A DNA stretch of 64,000 nucleotides, taken from positions 310,001 through 374,000 of the forward strand of contig JACRGD010000010.1 in the NCBI GenBank assembly GCA_016212525.1. The letters run 5' to 3'. This document shows, piece by piece, positions 58,725 through 64,000 of this stretch (position 1 is the stretch's first letter; each line of letters opens with the position of its first letter). The DNA is from Microcaldota archaeon (GTDB lineage: Archaea; Micrarchaeota; Micrarchaeia; Anstonellales; Bilamarchaeaceae). The position numbers and the translations under genes were made by a program. The notes beneath the pieces are model-generated. The model saw only the letters and a list, made by a program, of their open reading frames with translations. It had not been told where the DNA came from and did not search any database.

Positions 58725-59000
58725 ATGGTAAAATCATCAAAAGGAGCACTAAGTAGAAGGACAAGAACTCTAAAGGGAAAGAGCATTATTACTGTTGCTC
58801 AGTATGTCAAAAAATTTGACGTTGGACAGAAAGTTGTAATCACTCCAAAAGCAAGGGGCGGCGGACTTCCACACTTGAGATACTCTAACAAGCACGGAAT
58901 AATTGTCGAAAAACGAGGTCAGAGCTACGTTGTAGTAGTGGATGATCTTAACATGAAAAAGAAGATCGTTGTTGGTCCTGTTCATCTTAAGGTCGCTTAA
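58725..59000 (+). CDS. rpl21e: Ribosomal protein L21e
   Basis: Archaeal/eukaryotic large-subunit protein. Signature: basic start (SSKGALSRRTRTL), VAQYVKKFDVGQKVVITP, GLPHLRYSNKHGII and VVVDDLNMKKKIVVGPVHL. The start is ATG 58725; an in-frame GTG at 58716 would add three residues. First gene of the conserved archaeal string L21e-RpoF-DUF655, with 14 bp to the next gene. Confidence 0.96.
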   Translation: MVKSSKGALSRRTRTLKGKSIITVAQYVKKFDVGQKVVITPKARGGGLPHLRYSNKHGIIVEKRGQSYVVVVDDLNMKKKIVVGPVHLKVA

Positions 59001-59014
59001 ACGGGGGGAATATT

Positions 59015-59323
59015 GTGGATGTTAAAAAAAGTGTAGCCGTATCGATTTTCGAAGCCAAAACAATCCTTTCTAAGAGAAAGGAAGAAGGCGAATTGGGTTA
59101 TGAACAAAGTCAGGCCCTTGAACACGCCGAGCGGTTTGCAGAAACCGATCATGAATCTTCGATAAAAAAGCTAACCAAAAATGATAAGATCACTCACGAA
59201 GCTGCAATAAAACTCATTGATTGTACTTCAAAGACCCCAGCCACGATTCGAGCAATACTTTCAAAAGAAAAGATCGAAGTCAGCGATGACGAAATAAGTG
59301 TAATATTAAAAGAGTTAGAGTAG
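59015..59323 (+). CDS. rpoF: RNA polymerase subunit Rpb4/RpoF
   Basis: Stalk subunit of archaeal RNA polymerase, partner of RpoE. Helical protein with EAKTILSKRKEEGELGYEQSQAL, the HAERFAET segment and an HRDC-like C-terminus (TPATIRAILSKEKIEVSDDEI). Normal length of 102 aa. Starts at GTG 59015 with GGGGGAA upstream, in the L21e string. Confidence 0.95.
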   Translation: MDVKKSVAVSIFEAKTILSKRKEEGELGYEQSQALEHAERFAETDHESSIKKLTKNDKITHEAAIKLIDCTSKTPATIRAILSKEKIEVSDDEISVILKELE

Positions 59324-59345
59324 CAATAGCTGCTAGGGAAACAAA

Positions 59346-59912
59346 ATGGAAGAATATGCTTGGGTAATTGAATATATGCCTCTTGGGCATGCAGATGCAC
59401 TAAAGCGGGAACCGGTAGTGCAACTTTTAGGTACAAGCGTGTTTACCTTGCTTGAAGCTACGGTTAAGCCTTCTGCAAATGTCGTTTTAGGTCAGAAGAT
59501 TTACGTTGGAAAAAACGAACGAAACGAAGTAAGTCACATAAAAGGTCGGATTGTATATGCTGATCTTTCAAATGGCGCTCGCGATTTTCTTCCATCCATC
59601 CTAAGAAAAGCAGTTGAAGAAAAAGATGCTTATTTCACAAACTTTATGAATAACTCCAAACCCATCTCAATTCGAGTTCACACTTTGGATCTGCTTCCAG
59701 GAGTTGGCAAAAAGAACATGGAGGCCATTCTTAAGGAGCGGGAAATCAAACCATTCACCTCGCTAAAGGATTTGCATGAACGGGTTCCAAGCCTCTCAGA
59801 TCCGGCAGGCGTTTTCATACACCGCATAATTAGCGAACTTCAGGGCAATGAAAAGTATTATCTCTTTACAAAGCCCCCCATGAGTGCGATGCAGGGTTTT
59901 CACGGAAGATGA
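59346..59912 (+). CDS. DUF655 RNA-binding family protein
   Basis: The order after RpoF is the classical archaeal one. Begins EEYAWVIEYMPLGHAD, contains an OB-like part (KIYVGKNERNEVSHIKGRIVY) and a helix-hairpin-helix (HTLDLLPGVGKKNMEAIL). The family is predicted to bind nucleic acid; its role is unknown. It ends with a Met/Pro/Gly tail. Co-transcribed with rpoF. Confidence 0.94.
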   Translation: MEEYAWVIEYMPLGHADALKREPVVQLLGTSVFTLLEATVKPSANVVLGQKIYVGKNERNEVSHIKGRIVYADLSNGARDFLPSILRKAVEEKDAYFTNFMNNSKPISIRVHTLDLLPGVGKKNMEAILKEREIKPFTSLKDLHERVPSLSDPAGVFIHRIISELQGNEKYYLFTKPPMSAMQGFHGR

Positions 59913-59918
59913 TTTTTC

Positions 59919-61181
59919 GTGAACCTTAGAATTTTTGGTTTTTTCTTTATCCTATTTTTATCTGTTTTTTGTTTTGCATCTCCTTCAATTACAACGGTTA
60001 GTTATGATAATGATACTTCTGCAATAAAACTAGGCATAACGATCCCAGCGATTGAAAGCAACGCTACTAGCGATGCGGAATTTTCTGAGTTTTTGTCTCA
60101 TCGTTCGCTCCTTGTAATCGGTGAAGGAATCGACTTTTCCGAGCGCATGATGTTAGAATCCTCCAAACTCAGCCAGCCTTTTTTGGCTCACCTTGTGGAA
60201 ACGCCTGAAAAAAACGTGGGGCCGATGGATCTTGATGATTCTAAATATAGTCTTATTATTTTGATTGGTGGACCATATCAAAACAATTTGACCAGATATC
60301 TTCTTGAGCACAAACTGTTTGATCAGACTCAGAACGTTCTTGGTATGAAGGTTCAGAGCGGCCGCATTTCGAGTAAGCTGGTTGTTTTGTCGATTTCTGA
60401 TGCCAAAGGCTATTCTCCCACCGGCTCACGGACAAATATAAATAGTTCTCCGTTATCGGCCATTTTACCCAAAGAATACATACCTCCAGCCGCGACTGGA
60501 ATTTCAATTATTCTGCTTGCACTCATAAATATCCTGCGGACTGTTTTCGAATTTAAGGCACTTGACTTTGGCCGGAGCGGTAAAAAAATTGGTGAAGGTG
60601 CCAAATATTTTTTCGGCATCAATCTTCTCGAAGCTGCAGCCATAATCGGCGCATCGATTGTTTTGGGACTTTCGATCAGCTGGCAATACTTATCTCCTTC
60701 GATGGACTTTGGTAAATGGCTCCTGATAAATACTGTGATTTGTCTTGTTGGTGCGGTGCTGCATGAAATCACCCACCGGATCTTTGCTCATTTGTTTAAG
60801 ATAAAGCTCGAATACCGTTTCTGGCTCGAGGGCTCAATACTCACGCTCATAAGTTCATATCTGGGAAATGCTTTTTCGGTTCAGGCATTTATACTCGAAG
60901 AGATACCCGAGCATATCGACAAATGGAAGGTCGGAATTACCAAACTTTCCGCCCCGCTCGTTAGTGCGATCGTTATGGTTGTTTTCGCGTTCTTATATAC
61001 TCAGAATTATGATCCGATCTATCAGGTGGTTTATTCGACTTCCGGTCTCTGGGCAATGGCCGAGATGCTTCCTTTCTCTGCATTAGATGGAAAAGATATT
61101 AAAGAATGGAATTCGACCATTTGGGGAATCTTCTTTTTCCTAATTGGCGGGGCATATTTGCTTGTGACCTTCTTTATCTAA
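59919..61181 (+). CDS. M50 (site-2 protease)-like membrane metallopeptidase
   Basis: Signal-like helix, an exterior domain (about residues 25-175), then a membrane core with zinc motif HEITH (VLHEITHRIFAHLF) and a late ALDGKD acting as the LDG motif. These are the two metal-binding sites of intramembrane M50 proteases. Start is GTG 59919, 6 bp beyond the DUF655 stop. It may release membrane-bound regulators, of which this genome has at least two (inference). Confidence 0.82.
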   Translation: MNLRIFGFFFILFLSVFCFASPSITTVSYDNDTSAIKLGITIPAIESNATSDAEFSEFLSHRSLLVIGEGIDFSERMMLESSKLSQPFLAHLVETPEKNVGPMDLDDSKYSLIILIGGPYQNNLTRYLLEHKLFDQTQNVLGMKVQSGRISSKLVVLSISDAKGYSPTGSRTNINSSPLSAILPKEYIPPAATGISIILLALINILRTVFEFKALDFGRSGKKIGEGAKYFFGINLLEAAAIIGASIVLGLSISWQYLSPSMDFGKWLLINTVICLVGAVLHEITHRIFAHLFKIKLEYRFWLEGSILTLISSYLGNAFSVQAFILEEIPEHIDKWKVGITKLSAPLVSAIVMVVFAFLYTQNYDPIYQVVYSTSGLWAMAEMLPFSALDGKDIKEWNSTIWGIFFFLIGGAYLLVTFFI

Positions 61182-61313
61182 AGTTGTCCCAAGAAACAGA
61201 CCCTTCGATAATAATTCACAACTCAAATCTGCAGATGTTTTTTCATCCCTGTGGTGTCACTGAACAACTCTTCATTGTTCAGTGTCAACCTGATAATCTC
61301 CGATTCTGATCAA

Positions 61314-62981
61314 TTAATTGGAGTTTAGTGCAGTTGCATAAGCACCAAATACCCATGCTTCGCGCTCTATTCTTCTTAACTCCGAAGTATGGCCCTCCAT
61401 AGCTACTCCAATCATGAGTTCTTCGTTTCGCTCTAAGTCGCCCGACCTAAGAAGTCTTGCAAAGTTTCTAAGTACTGTGGCATCATTTCTTCCAAAAATT
61501 GGATGCTGGCCTGTTGCCTGATACTCTGGTGGAATGAGGTCGGTTGTGATGCCAAGTCCATGCAGTGTATTGATGACTACTGATTCGGGGCCTGCAAGAC
61601 GACCTGCATGAAATGTATCGACAGTGTGGCTAAATTCGCTAACAAGTACAATCGATCTAAATGAATCTGCAGCACGGGAATATTCGCGAGTATATTCATC
61701 TATTTGCATGTCTCGTGGGGCAGCTCGAAATATGTTTCGGATGAACTCTGCAAAGTCCTGATCTGCAACGGTTATTCCTGGTGCTGGACGTGCAGCTAAC
61801 CAAAGATACTGATTGGGCATAACTCTGGCTAGAGTTTCAATTCTATGTACTGCATCAATTGCAGTGCAAGTTCCAGATGTGAGACATGCGCCTCGGGCAA
61901 GTCTTCGGGTAACTGCATCCGGGACCCGAACGTCATTAGATGCAATTGTAGATTCTAACTGTAGCGGACCTTGGAGCAGTCGAGCGACAATTGCTGGATT
62001 AATCTCGGCTGATGAGTTCATGTGACTTCCTGCAACTCCTGCGCTAGTAGTAACTGCTGGCAAATCGACCGGTGGGGTCGGACTAATTGTAGTATTCGAA
62101 CTCGGTCTGCTCGTTCGATGTGGATGATGTCTGTGGTTGCCATGAATTCGGGTTGGAGTTTCACTTATCGACTCAAAAACAAATGCTGCGACCGTTGTTG
62201 AATCTGCGGCTGTGGGGGTGTCTGATGCCGGTCTTTCTGAACTGTCGTTTGAATCAATAGCGACGTTTGATGTATTTATCGTTTGATGATTATCAATGGT
62301 TCTGGCAGCTTCCGGAGTTGGTGAAAGATACATGAGCGTACTTACAAAAAGGGCGGCCACTGCCATAGTTACTGCAGCACATGCAGATAGAACTCGTCTG
62401 AATCCGGCCCAGTTTCTTGGACTGTTCTCCTCTGGAGTTAAATCCTCAAATGTATCTACTGGAAGCTGATCAGCTGAAGGAACAGAGCTAAAAAATGCCT
62501 CTTCCTCTACAGACCATGGAGTTGGGTCCGATTCGGTTGTGGTTTTGGGTGTCTCTGAAACTAAAACTGGTTTTGTGATTGGTTCTGGTGCGGACTGCGG
62601 GGTTGTACAGTCTCGTGAAAGTGCTTCAAGCAGGTCTGCATCCGCTTTACTAAGACCCCTCTTAACTGGAGCATCCACTAAGTTCCCGAGTTGCTCAAGA
62701 GTTATTGGTCTAGCTGGTCTAGTTCGAATCGACGCCTCAATTGCGCAAGTGACTGCATCCAATGCAGCTACTTCAGGATGAACTGGCAGTGAAGCTCTTA
62801 GCTGTTCAAATGTGTTACCTGAAATTTTGATCTTTGATGTAGGTCGAACTGGTTGGGTCTGTTTTGGATCTGGTACTGGGTTTTCTAACAACCTCTCTGT
62901 TGGAAATGGTCTTTTAGAATGCAACTCCTCTGCAGTTTCACGAACTACCCCGCTTTTCCGTTCTCTTGATCGTCTTGACAT
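61314..62981 (-). CDS. Single-pass membrane protein with cytoplasmic and exterior domains, 555 aa
   Basis: A basic start (MSRRSRERKSGVV), a cytoplasmic helical domain (residues about 40-120), an acidic Pro/Thr linker, one membrane helix (about residues 190-215, ACAAVTMAVAALFVSTLMYL), then a Thr/Ser/His-rich exterior stalk and a helical domain. Near the end SEFSH and EREAWVFGAYATAL sit where an HExxH and third-ligand helix might lie, with the first His lost. ATG 62981 is 27 nt after a TTTATACA promoter; the longer frame to 63020 crosses it. Function unknown. Confidence 0.65.
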   Translation of the reverse strand: MSRRSRERKSGVVRETAEELHSKRPFPTERLLENPVPDPKQTQPVRPTSKIKISGNTFEQLRASLPVHPEVAALDAVTCAIEASIRTRPARPITLEQLGNLVDAPVKRGLSKADADLLEALSRDCTTPQSAPEPITKPVLVSETPKTTTESDPTPWSVEEEAFFSSVPSADQLPVDTFEDLTPEENSPRNWAGFRRVLSACAAVTMAVAALFVSTLMYLSPTPEAARTIDNHQTINTSNVAIDSNDSSERPASDTPTAADSTTVAAFVFESISETPTRIHGNHRHHPHRTSRPSSNTTISPTPPVDLPAVTTSAGVAGSHMNSSAEINPAIVARLLQGPLQLESTIASNDVRVPDAVTRRLARGACLTSGTCTAIDAVHRIETLARVMPNQYLWLAARPAPGITVADQDFAEFIRNIFRAAPRDMQIDEYTREYSRAADSFRSIVLVSEFSHTVDTFHAGRLAGPESVVINTLHGLGITTDLIPPEYQATGQHPIFGRNDATVLRNFARLLRSGDLERNEELMIGVAMEGHTSELRRIEREAWVFGAYATALNSN

Positions 62982-63139
62982 AAATATCACTAATTGTGTA
63001 TAAATGATATTATGTGGCACATTATTTATAATACTATCTCACCACTTATGGCAACATAATCTTGGCTAATTAGTGTGTCCTAGAAAAGATAGCTAATTGT
63101 TTATTCTTGAATTGAAGTACTTGGCATAAACGGGTTGAA

Positions 63140-63466
63140 TTAGACCTTTTCAACTCTTATTCGTTGCACTTCGATAATTATATCTCCAAAGCATCTCTGG
63201 AAATACTGGATCGATTGTACATAGGCATTCTGACCAACTGGAGTTAAAGAATAGACAATTACTTTTCCGTCTTTTGAACCCACTATCAGATGCTTTGTTT
63301 TGAGTTCCTTTAGTGCCGGATAGATGGTTCCTGCGGTCGGTTTTTCTCCGCGACGCTTGGCTAGTTCCTGAGCCAATTCTTCGCCGTGCATGGGTTTTCT
63401 TGACAGTAAGAAGAGTATCTGAAAAGATAACATCCCCCGCATATCGCAACCGCCTTCGCAACCCAT
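63140..63466 (-). CDS. PadR-family transcriptional regulator
   Basis: Winged helix of the PadR type: CDMRGMLSFQILFLLSRKPMHGEELAQEL, TAGTIYPALKELKTKHLIV, YSLTPVGQNAY. The N-terminal CEGGC before DMRG is a feature of one archaeal PadR group and may bind metal or sense redox. It is divergent from a winged-helix gene, with repeated GTTTAC/GTAAAC operators between them, probably its own target. The true start may lie upstream of 63466, since the frame remains open to an in-frame TAA before the operator block. Confidence 0.82.
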   Translation of the reverse strand: MGCEGGCDMRGMLSFQILFLLSRKPMHGEELAQELAKRRGEKPTAGTIYPALKELKTKHLIVGSKDGKVIVYSLTPVGQNAYVQSIQYFQRCFGDIIIEVQRIRVEKV

Positions 63467-63549
63467 ATATCTCGACCAATTTTCTTCGTACTGTATTGGA
63501 CATCCGATGTTTTAAAATCCTTGGCCTCTTCTCTTGAATAAACAAAAAC

Positions 63550-63623
63550 TTTACAGTTGTAAACTCTTGAAAGTTTACGTTTGTAAACTAAATTCTGATT
63601 ATAAGACGTAAAAAGTGTAAACT
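63550..63623. promoter_or_regulatory. Operator cluster of GTTTAC/GTAAAC repeats
   Basis: TTTAC-AGTT-GTAAA (63550-63563) and AGTTTAC-GTTT-GTAAACT (63572-63589) are inverted repeats with the same 4-nt spacing; a further half-site GTAAACT (63617-63623) abuts the TATA box TTTATAAA (63623-63630). They lie between two divergent regulator genes. Confidence 0.6.
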
Positions 63624-63630
63624 TTATAAA
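63623..63630 (+). promoter_or_regulatory. TATA box of the last gene
   Basis: TTTATAAA centred about 26 nt before ATG 63653, giving a leaderless mRNA. Confidence 0.6.
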
Positions 63631-63652
63631 TCTTATTAGCTACAAATAGGTC

Positions 63653-64000
63653 ATGCGTATATCCAGCGAACCGATCATTAAAACGATCCTGGGTTCAAAA
63701 GTAAAAAGAAAAATCCTTGCATTTTTGTTTTCAAAACAAGGTGCAGTTAGTGAAAGGGAACTCTCAAGAGTCATCGGTGTAAGCCACACTGCAGTAAACA
63801 AAGCCATGAAGCAGCTTCTCGAACTTAACCTTGTTAGCGGAAAGACAATTGGGTCCGCATTGATCTGGGAGCTAAATGAAAAATCGCTTGCTTATCCATA
63901 TGCTAAAATGCTCACTGCAGCTTCTGTAACAAGTTCACGGGATCACCTAAAAGATATATTGAAACAATCTTTTGAGGACTCTCGGGCTTATCTGGGTCTT
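63653..64000 (+). CDS. Winged-helix protein, N-terminal part, possibly nucleotidyltransferase-linked
   Basis: 116 codons to the window edge without a stop. The helix-turn-helix reads GSKVKRKILAFLFSK, SERELSRVIGVSHTAVNKAMKQLLEL, then a wing (SGKTIGSALIWELN). In archaea this N-terminal type is often followed by a MinD-like or nucleotidyltransferase (NTP-transf_2) domain; the rest lies beyond the window, so the domain is not seen. Promoter with GTAAAC sites, divergent from PadR. Confidence 0.75.
   Translation, partial: MRISSEPIIKTILGSKVKRKILAFLFSKQGAVSERELSRVIGVSHTAVNKAMKQLLELNLVSGKTIGSALIWELNEKSLAYPYAKMLTAASVTSSRDHLKDILKQSFEDSRAYLGL

Noticed and set aside
1-64000. CRISPR array, rRNA operon, transposase
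   Set aside because: No regularly spaced repeats, no rRNA-like sequence and no transposase motif were found.

Overview
The window is chromosomal DNA of an archaeon, most likely a small-genome DPANN-type lineage (Micrarchaeota/Diapherotrites-like; the phylum is inference). Archaeal markers are ribosomal protein L21e followed by RNA polymerase Rpb4/RpoF and a DUF655 protein, archaeal-type AlaRS and GlyRS, SepF and ScpA, a class III signal-peptide pilin, a tRNA-Val with an intron after position 37, a form III-type RuBisCO, and many TATA-box promoters placed 24-30 nt before the start codon (leaderless mRNAs). Genes inside operons more often carry GGTGA or GGAGG ribosome sites.

Layout. 1-12.8 kb: alaS (cut by the window edge), a SIMPL-like protein with two lipoproteins, a membrane-anchored winged-helix regulator, a Ca2+/H+ antiporter paired with an atypical beta-carbonic anhydrase, a degenerate archaemetzincin, and glyS overlapping a metal-ligand-less ComEC-type lipoprotein. 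13.07-18.19 kb: a probable integrative element in the 3' end of tRNA-Val, bounded by a 13-bp repeat, with a tyrosine recombinase, a ScaI-like restriction enzyme, a DNA methyltransferase with an overlapping zinc-ribbon gene, and small cargo genes. 18.4-28.2 kb: divergent secreted proteins with HExxH motifs, a transglutaminase-like secreted protein, a beta-CASP nuclease and AlkD. 28.4-29.8 kb: RuBisCO.

30.5-37.5 kb: a dense copper/heavy-metal and thiol cluster (cupredoxin, CPIC membrane protein, two HMA proteins, PadR-type regulator with a Cys-rich tail, CopA, small membrane proteins, SHOCT protein, DsrE-like protein). 37.5-64 kb: pyrC, a eukaryotic-like kinase, a TPR-AAA+ fusion, a redox/sulfur operon (PH-domain protein, Cys-rich ArsR regulator, membrane DsbA, SufS-type desulfurase), a pilin, a CBS-HPF fusion, scpA, sepF, an aminotransferase, a hydrolase, an aldehyde dehydrogenase, thioredoxin reductase, a Dus enzyme, the L21e-RpoF-DUF655-M50 string, more envelope proteins, and two divergent regulators sharing a repeated operator.

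Strand composition changes near 28.2-28.4 kb: left of it the + strand is A-rich even across minus-strand genes, right of it T-rich. This may mark a replication switch point or a rearrangement. No CRISPR array, rRNA or transposase was seen. Functions are assigned from motifs read by eye; no database search was possible.
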